Positions 53,565-62,039 of a stretch of 64,000 bases of DNA are shown piece by piece; position 1 is the first letter of the stretch; every line of letters begins with the position of its first letter. The position numbers and the translations under genes were made by a program. Below the pieces are notes generated by a model that had not been told where the DNA came from, made no database searches, and saw only the letters and a program-made list of their open reading frames with translations. Source of the DNA: Saccharothrix saharensis (GTDB lineage Bacteria > Actinomycetota > Actinomycetes > Mycobacteriales > Pseudonocardiaceae); contig NZ_VFPP01000001.1 of the NCBI RefSeq assembly GCF_006716745.1, positions 3,658,001 through 3,722,000 on the forward strand, in the 5' to 3' direction.

Positions 53565-56500
53565 TCACCGCCGGCCGTCGCGCGCCCGTTCCAGCACTTC
53601 CTCCAGCCGCAGCGGGCTGGGCGGGTGGTGGCTCAGGCACAGCGGCGTCCGCATCCGGCGGAAGCCGAACGCCTCGCCGGTGACGTAGAACCGGCCGCGT
53701 TCCAGCCTGGAGATGTCCTCGACCGAGCTGCCCTTGGCCCGGGCCATCTCGGTCGCCGCCGCGATCTGCGCCGGGCTGTTCAACCTGCCGAAGAACTGCG
53801 TCGTGGCGTTGCCGACGACCTGGTTGTGCACGCCCTTCGGCGCCTGGGTGGCGAACAGCAGGCCGAGCCCGTACTTGCGGGCCTGCGAGGCCAGCAGGAT
53901 CGTGCTCTGCGTGCTCGCCGTCCACCCGCCGGACGGCGCGATCGTCTGCGCCTCGTCCATCACGACGAGGCCGCCGAGCGGCCGGTCCACCGCCGGGTTG
54001 CGCTTGACCCAGGCGAACACCTCGAGCTGGAGCTGGCTGACGAACCCCTGCTTCTGCTCCTCCGCGGGCAACCCGACGAAGCTGATCACCGAGATCCGCG
54101 CCCGCTTGCCCGGCGTCGGGGTGAGCAGCAGCGCCGGGTCGGTCGGCTCGCCCGCCCCGCCGAGCAGCGGGTCGTTGACCATCGCGGCCCGCAACGTCTC
54201 CGCCAGGTCCGCCGCCGTCGCACGGGCCGTGCTCAGCGTGCTCACCCCGTCCGGCAGGTCGGCCAGCACCTCGATGAACGCCGCCAGGTCCCGCCCGTCC
54301 GACCGGGCGTAGTGCGTCAACGCCTCCCGCAGCACGGCCCGTCCGCGCACGGCGGTCTTCGACCCACCACCGACCCCGGCGTGCGGCACGAGCCGCGCCA
54401 CCGCCGCCTCGACCGACGCGGTGAACTCGTCGACGTCCCCGCGCACCTCGGCGAAGTCCGGCAACGGGTGGAAGCTGAGCGGACGCCCACCGGCCCGGCC
54501 GGGCGTCCACACCACCACCTCGGTGTGCTCCAGGTACTCGGCCGCCACCGCGGCGTCCCCGGCCAACCACTCGCCCGGCGCCTCGGGCCACGCGTCACCC
54601 AACCGCGCCAGGTCGTTGTTCGGGTCCAGCACGATCGCCGACACCCCCCGCAGGGCGCACTCCTCGACGATCCGCCGGAGCAGCACCGTCTTGCCGCTGC
54701 CGGAACCCGCGAACACGATGGCGTGCTTGCGCAGTGACTCGAGCTCGATCCGCACCTCACCGTCCATGCCGAGCACGATCTCCGTCGGCGACGCCGGTTC
54801 CGCTCGCGCCGGCGGCGGGCGCGTCTCCTGGTGCCCAGCCGCCGACCGCCCCGGATTGGGCAGCACCTCCCGCAGGAACGTCGTGCGGCTGGCGGGTTTG
54901 CGCGCCACCAACCAGGCCAGCAACTGGTGCGTCTGCGTGGACAACATCTCCTTCAACGCGCTGAACGTGCGCAAGTCGTCGTCCGAGATCTCCACCCACC
55001 GACCACCGGCCTGCTCCAACCCGGCGACCTCGGTCCTGGTCACCTTGCCGGTCCACCCCCCGTTGCCGTTGCGGAGCAGCACCAGGTGCCGGTTCTGCGC
55101 CCCGAACCGCGCCGCATCCCGCACCTTCCGCATCCGGTTGAGCACGGAGTTCCCCTGCGCGCTGGCGATGAGTCGGAAACCCCAGCGCTCGTCGGTGTCG
55201 AGGTCCTCGTCCACGGTGCGGCGCAACCAGGCGTGCACGTCGCTCCCGCCCTGGAGCTGTTCCGCCTGCCACGCCAAGTCGTCGTTGCCGACCTCGTTGA
55301 TCCACGACTTCAAGCCCGCCGACAGCAGCGCCGGCATCACCTTGTCCTCGTTGTGCCGTTGCAGCGCCGCAGCAGAGACCTCCGCCTTCTCCCGCAACCG
55401 CTCGAACTCGGCATCGAACCCCTGGAAGTAGTCCGGCTCCACCCCGACGTCCACCGGGGGGCGGGGCTCGTCAGGCGTCTCGTCGAAGGACGTCAGCTCC
55501 CGGATCTCGGCGTGCAGGCACGCCTCGGCGTGCGCGTGGATGCGCTTCAGCAGCACGCGAGGGGTCAACGTGACCGCCCATTGCCCCCCGAACGCTTCCG
55601 GCGACACGGGCCAGGTCGGGTGGGGCGGGGTGAACTCGATGCGCTGGTAGACCACTCCGAGCCACTTCTCCACCAGCGTCCGGCCGATCTCCGGGTTCAC
55701 GATCGAGCCGAGGAACGGGATCTCGGTGAACCGGTCGGTGACGGTGTCGCTCGCGATGTCGTGCAGCATCTTCCAGGTATTGGGCAGGCACGCCACGATC
55801 GACAGCGTCCGCCGGGTCTTCTCCCGGAGCTTCATCAACCCGTCGGAGATGAGCGCGAGTTCCCCCCTCAGCTCCGTGTTCTTCACCTTCTCTCCGAGAA
55901 TCCCTTGATCGAGGTTGACCAGGGTGTCCAACTGGTCGACGGCGATGACGCACGGACCGGTCAGCGCCAGCACGCGCGAGATGTCCCGCACCAGCGTCTG
56001 CGCCGGTTTCGACTTGGGTGGCAATCCCCAGTCGCCGTCCGCGTCCGCCACCCCTTGCAGGTAGGCCAAGCCGACATCGGCGTGCTCGGACGCGTAGAGC
56101 GCCAAGGCTCGGATGGTGTCCGCGCACTCGACCGCGATCCGGGCGTTCACCCCGCGCAGGTGGACGAGGAAGGTGGTCAGGTCCTGCGGGGTCAACTCCT
56201 GCTCGCCGCGGACCGCCGCTGCCACCTCCGCGGGCACCTTCCCTGCCTGGCACAGCTGCCGCAGCAGCGCGGTGAGCTGAAGTTCGCCGTCGTCCGTGCT
56301 CCGGCGCAGCTCGCTGCGCATCGCCTCGGCGACGTCGTTCCAGAACTCCTGCCCCGTGGTCAGCTCGACCAGGAAGAAGTAGCCGCCTTTGCGCTGCACC
56401 ATGCGGCGGACCGAGCCGAGCAGGTGCGTTTTGCCGACTCCCTTGCGTCCCTGGAGCACCAAGCCGATGGGGCTGGGTCCGGTGCTGGCGGCCGCGTCCG

Positions 56501-56639
56501 CGATACCGGCCCGGATCCGCGCCTCCGCCCTGGGATGCAAGCCGTCCACGTGCGACGGCGAGGTCTCCCAGACGTCGTCGGGCGTCTCGGCGGAGTTGAA
56601 GCGGAGAGCGGCCAGTGCCTTGCGCTGTTGCTCGCTCAT
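53565..56639 (-). CDS. Dual ATPase: N-terminal STAND/AAA-like and C-terminal HerA-like
   Basis: 1,024 residues from ATG 56639. The first ATPase (about 1-400) has Walker A QGRKGVGKTHLL (about 63-74) and Walker B PCVIAVDQLDTL (about 229-240). The second (about 640-1000) is HerA/VirD4-like: GSGSGKTVLLRR (about 650), ISVISFVGLP, GLVVMDEAQTIAPSG (about 895) and LLFATQAPKGVHNQVVGN (about 930). Between them lies a region of ~230 residues with no recognised domain. HerA-type motors act in DNA processing and several phage-defence systems. The ATG overlaps the small upstream gene by 4 nt. Last gene of a four-gene operon. Confidence 0.9.
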   Translation of the reverse strand: MSEQQRKALAALRFNSAETPDDVWETSPSHVDGLHPRAEARIRAGIADAAASTGPSPIGLVLQGRKGVGKTHLLGSVRRMVQRKGGYFFLVELTTGQEFWNDVAEAMRSELRRSTDDGELQLTALLRQLCQAGKVPAEVAAAVRGEQELTPQDLTTFLVHLRGVNARIAVECADTIRALALYASEHADVGLAYLQGVADADGDWGLPPKSKPAQTLVRDISRVLALTGPCVIAVDQLDTLVNLDQGILGEKVKNTELRGELALISDGLMKLREKTRRTLSIVACLPNTWKMLHDIASDTVTDRFTEIPFLGSIVNPEIGRTLVEKWLGVVYQRIEFTPPHPTWPVSPEAFGGQWAVTLTPRVLLKRIHAHAEACLHAEIRELTSFDETPDEPRPPVDVGVEPDYFQGFDAEFERLREKAEVSAAALQRHNEDKVMPALLSAGLKSWINEVGNDDLAWQAEQLQGGSDVHAWLRRTVDEDLDTDERWGFRLIASAQGNSVLNRMRKVRDAARFGAQNRHLVLLRNGNGGWTGKVTRTEVAGLEQAGGRWVEISDDDLRTFSALKEMLSTQTHQLLAWLVARKPASRTTFLREVLPNPGRSAAGHQETRPPPARAEPASPTEIVLGMDGEVRIELESLRKHAIVFAGSGSGKTVLLRRIVEECALRGVSAIVLDPNNDLARLGDAWPEAPGEWLAGDAAVAAEYLEHTEVVVWTPGRAGGRPLSFHPLPDFAEVRGDVDEFTASVEAAVARLVPHAGVGGGSKTAVRGRAVLREALTHYARSDGRDLAAFIEVLADLPDGVSTLSTARATAADLAETLRAAMVNDPLLGGAGEPTDPALLLTPTPGKRARISVISFVGLPAEEQKQGFVSQLQLEVFAWVKRNPAVDRPLGGLVVMDEAQTIAPSGGWTASTQSTILLASQARKYGLGLLFATQAPKGVHNQVVGNATTQFFGRLNSPAQIAAATEMARAKGSSVEDISRLERGRFYVTGEAFGFRRMRTPLCLSHHPPSPLRLEEVLERARDGRR

Positions 56640-57244
56640 GATTCCTCGATCGCCACCAGGTGGTTGTCCTCGCCGGCGACCCGGAGCGCGGCGGCGTGGT
56701 CGGCGTCGGTCAACACCTTGCGGTTGGAGTCGGGAGCCAGGTGCACCGTGCCGGTCTTCACCATCTCCAGGAGCACCGCGTCCACCTCGTTCTTCTCCGC
56801 GCCGTTGAGCTTGGGGCGCAGCTTCGCCAACCGCACCCAGTCCTGCGGCTTGACCGACAGCTCCGAGTACGCGGCCCGGATCACCGACTCCAGGTCCGCA
56901 CCGTCCCGGATCACCTCTGCCAGGGTGTTCCGTCGCTGGTGGTAGCGGATGAAGAGCTGCAACACCGCGAAGTGCGCCCGCGACAGCGGACCGGACTTGG
57001 TCGGCGGCTCCCCTGAAGCCAGGTCGTCCATGCACCAGGAGATCCCCTCATCGGTGATCCGGTGCCAGATCCGGTTCTTCTCCTTCCACGACTCGAGGAG
57101 ACCGATGTCGTTCAGCCTCTCGCGGCCGTCCCTGGTCAGCCTCACCTTGAGCTCCCGGTCGAGCTCCACGTTGGGCACGTCCCGGTTCTCCAGCATGAGC
57201 ACGATCAGCGCTGCTCGTTCGTCGTTCCCGAACTTCTCCGGCAT
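56636..57244 (-). CDS. Small winged-helix-like protein of the TIR/ATPase operon
   Basis: 202 residues. Helical and charged, with ERAALIVLMLENRDVPNVEL, KVRLTRDGRERLNDIGLLES and RIWHRITDEGISWCMDD, a pattern suggesting tandem winged-helix or similar nucleic-acid/protein-binding domains. No catalytic motif seen. The ATG at 57244 is 11 bp after the ParA-like gene, and its stop overlaps the dual ATPase start, so stoichiometric production with the ATPase is likely. It could bridge the two ATPases or act as adaptor; unknown. Confidence 0.8.
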   Translation of the reverse strand: MPEKFGNDERAALIVLMLENRDVPNVELDRELKVRLTRDGRERLNDIGLLESWKEKNRIWHRITDEGISWCMDDLASGEPPTKSGPLSRAHFAVLQLFIRYHQRRNTLAEVIRDGADLESVIRAAYSELSVKPQDWVRLAKLRPKLNGAEKNEVDAVLLEMVKTGTVHLAPDSNRKVLTDADHAAALRVAGEDNHLVAIEES

Positions 57245-57255
57245 GGCGCCGCCTT

Positions 57256-58869
57256 TCAGTGGGTGGACGCGTCGATCCGACGGTCGATCCGTTCGAGGAG
57301 GGTGTTGATGTCGGCCAGCAGGCCTTGGGACGCGATGACCCGGCCGTTGTCCCCGTGCGACCTGGACAGCACGCCGAGGTCGACCGCGAAGTCACGCAAC
57401 GTCGCCAAGTCGCCGTTGTCGAGCGCGGTCGCCATGCCGTGCACGGTCTCTTCGACCAGCGACAACCGCCCCACGGACGACAGCCGGTCCGGCACGGCCC
57501 GCAGCGCGGCCGCCGCGTTCCGCAGGGCATCGAGGTCCGGGTCCAGGTCACCGGCCGGCGTGCCGGTGATCATGTCGTGGAGATCCCGCGCCACACCCGG
57601 CCCGAACCGCAGGTGACGCAGGTTGCGCAGGAACCCGGGCAGGTCCTCGGGGTCGGTGCCGTCGGTCAACACGCAGAACAGCCGCCGCTGTCCCCCGTCC
57701 GGCCCGATGGTGTGCCGCAGGAACCGCTCCACCTCGGTGACCTGCCACCGGCTCAACTGCTTGTCCACCACCAGGCACAGGTGCTCGGCCAACTCACTGG
57801 CCTTGTCCAGCATCTCCAGATCACCGGACGATGACCGCTCGACTCGCACGCCGAAGCCGCGCAGCTCCTTCACCAACCGATCCGCGATGCGCAACGCCGA
57901 CCGCGGGCTGGACACCAGCAGGTCCAGATCGAAATCCTGCTTCCGATCACGCGCCGATGCCACGTAGGCATCCCGGTTGTCGTCCAGCACGTCGGTGCGG
58001 TCGAACTGCTGCGCGATCACCGCCGCCACCGTCTCCAGCGCGAACGAGACCTGACCCGCCGCCGGAGGACGCTCCTGCAGCACCGACAACTGCTCGCCGA
58101 AGCTCCAGAACGGGATGTACGGCAGCGTGAGGTGCCGCAGCATCTGGTCCTCCGCCACGTTCTTGACCAGCCAGTTGCGGAACAGCGGCCCGACGACCTC
58201 CGCGCACTTGCGCCGCCACTGCTCTGCCCGCTCGTACTCCACCGAGTCGTCCAGCCGGGACAAGATCGGGAGGACGAGGTGTCGTGGCCGGTCGTAGGGC
58301 ATGCGGTCGCGCGCGCTGTCGGCGCGACGCACGACGTCCACGATGTCCTTCAGGTTCTGCTCGTTGGCGGTGAACAGGACGGCCAGCCGGTCGGGCAGTT
58401 GCGCGGTGCAGATGCCCGCGATGTCCGAGACACCGGTCCGGCTGTCGATCAGCACGAAGTCGTAGTCCGCGGTCCACTCCGCCCGGCAGCGCTCCAAGAA
58501 ATCCGCGAACCCCCGCCGGTAGAGGTCCTCCCAGTCGATGCGCTGCATCCGGTTCGTGTACGAGTCGTCGTCACGGCCCGCAGCCAGCAGCGCGAGTGTG
58601 TTTCCTTCGACGTCGAGTCGCACCGCGTGCGGTTGCGGGCTCTCCGCTCCGGCGAGGAAGTCGTGGGCGAGGTCGATGACGCCACCCTTGGGCTGCTCGA
58701 CCATCACCGGCTTGAAGTAGTGGTGCAGGCCGGGTGCTTCGAGGTCCCAGTCGACCGTGAGCACGCGGTATCCCCACCGGGCCAGCAGCACGGCGATGTT
58801 GGCCAGCGTGAAACTCCGCCCGACACCGCCCTTGTAGGAGTAGAAGGTGATGACGGTCCCTGTGGTCAT
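57256..58869 (-). CDS. KGGVGR-variant ParA/MinD-like ATPase with TIR-like C-terminal domain
   Basis: 537 residues. The deviant Walker A is SYKGGVGRSFT (Lys13, Arg18 replaces the usual Lys), followed by VLTVDWDLEAPGL and FVLIDSRTGVSDIAG. Residues about 316-420 look TIR-like: DLDLLVSSPRSALRIADRLV, GVRVERS, EHLCLVVDKQ and SRWQVTEVERFL with Trp and Glu at the catalytic spacing. Related ParA-TIR combinations occur in actinobacterial FxsT-like systems. The ATG overlaps the upstream TIR gene stop by 1 nt (TGATG). Likely an ATP-dependent switch that gates TIR activity; inferred. Confidence 0.87.
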   Translation of the reverse strand: MTTGTVITFYSYKGGVGRSFTLANIAVLLARWGYRVLTVDWDLEAPGLHHYFKPVMVEQPKGGVIDLAHDFLAGAESPQPHAVRLDVEGNTLALLAAGRDDDSYTNRMQRIDWEDLYRRGFADFLERCRAEWTADYDFVLIDSRTGVSDIAGICTAQLPDRLAVLFTANEQNLKDIVDVVRRADSARDRMPYDRPRHLVLPILSRLDDSVEYERAEQWRRKCAEVVGPLFRNWLVKNVAEDQMLRHLTLPYIPFWSFGEQLSVLQERPPAAGQVSFALETVAAVIAQQFDRTDVLDDNRDAYVASARDRKQDFDLDLLVSSPRSALRIADRLVKELRGFGVRVERSSSGDLEMLDKASELAEHLCLVVDKQLSRWQVTEVERFLRHTIGPDGGQRRLFCVLTDGTDPEDLPGFLRNLRHLRFGPGVARDLHDMITGTPAGDLDPDLDALRNAAAALRAVPDRLSSVGRLSLVEETVHGMATALDNGDLATLRDFAVDLGVLSRSHGDNGRVIASQGLLADINTLLERIDRRIDASTH

Positions 58870-59459
58870 CAGAACCTCGGCAGCGGCGGTGTCGGGGCCA
58901 GCACGGGATCAGGCGGATCCACGTCCGGCCAGTCTTCTTGCCAAGGAGGCACTTGCTGCACCAGCGCCACGAGGTCGGCGGCCATCTTGTTCACCGCGTG
59001 GTGGAACCGCACGAAATCGGCGGTCTGCTGGTAGACGGGGTCCGGGTAGGCGAATTCCTTGAAGTTCACCCAACCCCGGACCTTCCCCTCCAACGGGAAG
59101 TTGTCCGAATCCGAGTACAGGATCGGGTAGATCAGCCCCTGAGGTTTCTCGAGACTGGCCAGGCCCAGCACCCTTTCCCTTTCCATCATGTTGTGCCACT
59201 CAGCCAGGCACCACGGTGACGTGAAGTACTGCGGGTTCAGCAGCTGGATCATGATCTTGCTGCGCTTCAGGGCGTGCCTCAGACTGGAGGGCCAGTGCAC
59301 CGCACGCGGCATCTCCCGGTCGACGTAGATCCTCGGCGTCGGCGCGAGCTGGTCGGCCAGACAATCCGACAGCTTTCGGAGGAAGTGGTTCAACAGCCAC
59401 TGCTGCACCGTGCCCCGACGGGCGTAGCTGATGAAGAAATCGAACTGGTAGCCGGACAC
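58869..59459 (-). CDS. TIR-domain protein with conserved catalytic Glu
   Basis: 196 residues. TIR motifs in order: FDFFISYARRGTVQQWL, PRIYVDREMPRAVHW, LKRSKIMIQLLNPQYFTSPW and CLAEWHNMMERERVLG, with catalytic Glu87 in the WxxxE-type motif; LIYPILYSD follows. The C-terminus is Pro-rich. Bacterial TIR proteins of this kind cleave NAD or make cyclic ADP-ribose signals on infection. I chose GTG 59459 because the fold begins there; a longer frame would extend 42 codons into the promoter. First gene of the operon; divergent from the truncated AfsR-like gene. Confidence 0.88.
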   Translation of the reverse strand: MSGYQFDFFISYARRGTVQQWLLNHFLRKLSDCLADQLAPTPRIYVDREMPRAVHWPSSLRHALKRSKIMIQLLNPQYFTSPWCLAEWHNMMERERVLGLASLEKPQGLIYPILYSDSDNFPLEGKVRGWVNFKEFAYPDPVYQQTADFVRFHHAVNKMAADLVALVQQVPPWQEDWPDVDPPDPVLAPTPPLPRF

Positions 59460-59489
59460 GCGACAGATGATTGCAGCGGCCACCCGCCG

Positions 59490-59544
59490 AAAACAGACAG
59501 AAAAGTGGCCAATCAGCGCGGTACGGGCCAAAAAGTGGACAAAT
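59490..59544. promoter_or_regulatory. Direct repeats AAAAgTGGcCAA in the divergent promoter
   Basis: AAAAGTGGCCAAT at 59501 and AAAAGTGGACAAAT at 59531 are direct repeats exactly 30 bp apart; a weaker copy AAAACAGAC starts 11 bp before the first (59490). The stretch is AT-rich in a GC-rich genome, located between the TIR operon and the BTAD regulator. SARP/BTAD proteins bind direct repeats with 11-bp register, so this may be their site. Confidence 0.5.
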
Positions 59545-59632
59545 ACCGACGACCACGCCCCGGGTGTCCGGTGAACGCCTGACACACCGACCTCAGCCGA
59601 GGTGTCACGATTGGCCGGTGACCGGGGGGCTC

Positions 59633-61588
59633 ATGGAGTTTCGAGTACTCGGACCGGTGGAGGTGCGGCACGGAGACCGGGTGGAGGTGCTGTCCGGTCG
59701 GCTGCAACGGACGCTGCTCGGCGTGCTGCTGGAACGGGCCGACCAACCCGTGCCCGCCGACGTGCTGACCCAAGCGCTGTGGGGCGACCGACCGGACCCC
59801 AGGGCGGCGCAGAGGCTCCAGCTGCACGTCCACCGGCTGCGCGGCGTGCTCGACTCGCCGGACCGGCTGACGTTCGGCTCGAACGGCTACCGACTGCACG
59901 CCCACGCCGACGAGGTCGACGCGGAACGGTTCGAAGCGCTGGTCAAAGCAGGCACAGCCACCACCCACGACCCGCAACGGGCGATCGAGTCGCTGCGATC
60001 CGCGCTGGCGTTGTACCGCGGCACGCCGTTCGCCGACCTCGAAACGACGGCGCTGGCCGACTGGGCACGACGCCTCGCCGAACGCCGCCTCGCCGCCGTC
60101 GAGTCGTTGCACGCAGCCGAGTCGACGTGCGGCGTGCACCAGGTCGGCGAGCTGACCGAACTGGTCCGCGAACACCCGTGGCGGGAACGCCTGCACGTGC
60201 TGCTGATGACCGCCCTCTACCGGACCGGCCGCCGAACGGAAGCCCTGGATGCCTACCGCCGGGCACGGCACGCACTGGTGTCCGAACTCGGCTTGGAGCC
60301 GGGCCCGGAGCTGCGCGACCTGCACCACCGCATCCTCGCCGACGACCTGCCGACGATCCCGCGGCCATCACGCCACGTCCCCGCCCAACTGCCGGTGGAC
60401 GTGCCCGGCTTCGTCGGCCGGGAAGCCGAACTCGCGGAGCTGGACGGCGTGCTGTCCGCCAACGGATCGGCGTCCATCGCCGCGGTGACCGGAACTCCCG
60501 GGGTGGGCAAGACCGCGCTCGCCGTGCGCTGGGCGCACCGGGTCCGCGACCGGTTCCCGGATGGGCAGCTCCACGCGGACCTGCGCGGCCACGGTCCGGA
60601 CGGGCCGGTGTCCGCGGCGGACGTGCTGGCGGCGTTCCTGCGGTCCTCCGGCCTCACCGCGATCCCGGACCGCCTCGACGAACGCGCCGCCCTCTTCCGC
60701 ACCCTCCTCGACCGGCGCCGGATGCTGATCGTGCTGGACAACGCCCGCAGCGTCGACCAGGTGCGCCCGCTGCTGCCCGGCGGGTCGTCCTGCCTCGTGC
60801 TGGTGACCAGCCGGGACTCACTGGCCGGCCTCGTGGCCCGTCACGGCGCGCACCGCATCCGCCTGGACCTCCTTCCCTCGGCCGACGCGGTGGGCCTGCT
60901 GCGCGACCTGCTCGGCGATCGCGCCGACATTGAACCGGAAGCGGTAGCCACACTGGTCGAGCGTTGCGCGCGGTTACCCCTGGCCCTCCGGGTCGTGTCC
61001 GAGCTCATCCAGTCGCGACCGGGACGTGCCCTCGCCGACCTGGCGACCGAACTCGCCGACCAGCGGTACGCGCTCGACCTGCTGCGCGCGAACGACGACC
61101 CCCGCACGTCCGTCCGCACCGTGTTCTCGTGGTCCTACCAACAGCTCGACCCCGCCGCAGCCGAGGTGTTCCGGCTCTTCGGCGTGCACCAAGGGCAGGC
61201 CTTGGACATCCCCGCCGTCGCCGCCACGGCCGACCTCGAGCCGAGGCGCGCCCGCCACCTGCTCGACGCCCTGGTCTGCGCGCACCTGGTCAACCAGGAC
61301 CTCGACGGCCGCTACCAGCCACACAGCCTGCTGCGCGCCTACGCCACGGAACTCGCCGCGACCACCGACAGCCCAGCCAACCGCGCCGCGGCGCTCTCCC
61401 GCCTGGCCGCCCACCACCTGGCCACGGCGTCCGCCGCGATGCAGGTCATCGCACCGGACGCGCCCGAACGCAGACCGCAGGTCGCCGCACCCGGCACCGG
61501 TTCACCGGCGTTCGACGGCTATGACGCCGCGTTCCGCAGGTTGGACCGCGAGCGGACCAACCTGCTCGCCGCCAGGGCCGTCCCGTAG
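59633..61588 (+). CDS. AfsR-like regulator with BTAD and NB-ARC, lacking TPRs
   Basis: 651 residues. Winged helix EFRVLGPVEVRHGDRVEVLS (about 1-95), BTAD (about 97-250), and NB-ARC ATPase with Walker A GTPGVGKTALA (about 286), Walker B RRMLIVLDNA and PLALRVVSE. It stops at ERTNLLAARAVP, the junction where family members normally begin their TPR array, so either the tail has been lost by a nonsense or deletion event or this is a natural short form. ATG 59633 follows CCGGGGGGC; upstream GTG codons are possible. Divergent from the TIR operon and a candidate regulator of it. Confidence 0.88.
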   Translation: MEFRVLGPVEVRHGDRVEVLSGRLQRTLLGVLLERADQPVPADVLTQALWGDRPDPRAAQRLQLHVHRLRGVLDSPDRLTFGSNGYRLHAHADEVDAERFEALVKAGTATTHDPQRAIESLRSALALYRGTPFADLETTALADWARRLAERRLAAVESLHAAESTCGVHQVGELTELVREHPWRERLHVLLMTALYRTGRRTEALDAYRRARHALVSELGLEPGPELRDLHHRILADDLPTIPRPSRHVPAQLPVDVPGFVGREAELAELDGVLSANGSASIAAVTGTPGVGKTALAVRWAHRVRDRFPDGQLHADLRGHGPDGPVSAADVLAAFLRSSGLTAIPDRLDERAALFRTLLDRRRMLIVLDNARSVDQVRPLLPGGSSCLVLVTSRDSLAGLVARHGAHRIRLDLLPSADAVGLLRDLLGDRADIEPEAVATLVERCARLPLALRVVSELIQSRPGRALADLATELADQRYALDLLRANDDPRTSVRTVFSWSYQQLDPAAAEVFRLFGVHQGQALDIPAVAATADLEPRRARHLLDALVCAHLVNQDLDGRYQPHSLLRAYATELAATTDSPANRAAALSRLAAHHLATASAAMQVIAPDAPERRPQVAAPGTGSPAFDGYDAAFRRLDRERTNLLAARAVP

Positions 61589-61613
61589 TCCGGTCCGCTG
61601 TGGACCGCCGTGG

Positions 61614-62039
61614 TCACCACGTGCCGCCGGGTCCCCGCACCTGCGCGGCCTGCGGACCGTGACCGGGCGGCGGCGGCAACGGCGGACCGGGCGGTGCCCC
61701 CGCCGGTGGCCCCACCGGCCCCTGCGCCGGCGCGGCCGCGATCCGAGTCCGGTCGAACTGCCCGATCGCGACCGCCGAACCGATCAACGCCACCCCGCCG
61801 ATCGTGAGACCGAGGTAGCTGAGCGTGTCGACCAACCCGCCCGGCCCGGCGTAGGTGGCCGAGTCGGTCCTGCACGTGACACGCCCGGACGTGCCGCTGC
61901 CCTCTGGTTTGCAACTCCACGACGCCGTGATGGGACCACCCGTCATCCGGGCGTCGACGGCGATCAGAACTATCCCCAGCGCCGCCGTGCCGATGCCGAG
62001 CACGATGAGGATGACGCGAACAATCCGAAGGAACATCAC
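61614..62039 (-). CDS. Small membrane protein with two helices and Pro-rich tail
   Basis: 141 residues. Helix 1 is VRVILIVLGIGTAALGIVLI (near the N-terminus) and helix 2 LTIGGVALIGSAVAIG (about 75-95); between lies an outside loop with two Cys (SWSCKPEG, VTCRTD) that may form a disulfide. The C-terminal ~40 residues are Pro/Ala/Gly-rich. No family recognised. Convergent with the truncated AfsR-like gene. Confidence 0.75.
   Translation of the reverse strand: MMFLRIVRVILIVLGIGTAALGIVLIAVDARMTGGPITASWSCKPEGSGTSGRVTCRTDSATYAGPGGLVDTLSYLGLTIGGVALIGSAVAIGQFDRTRIAAAPAQGPVGPPAGAPPGPPLPPPPGHGPQAAQVRGPGGTW

Noticed and set aside
54831..56945. 704-codon plus-strand frame opposite the dual ATPase
   Set aside because: No motif, and the minus strand carries two complete Walker sets.
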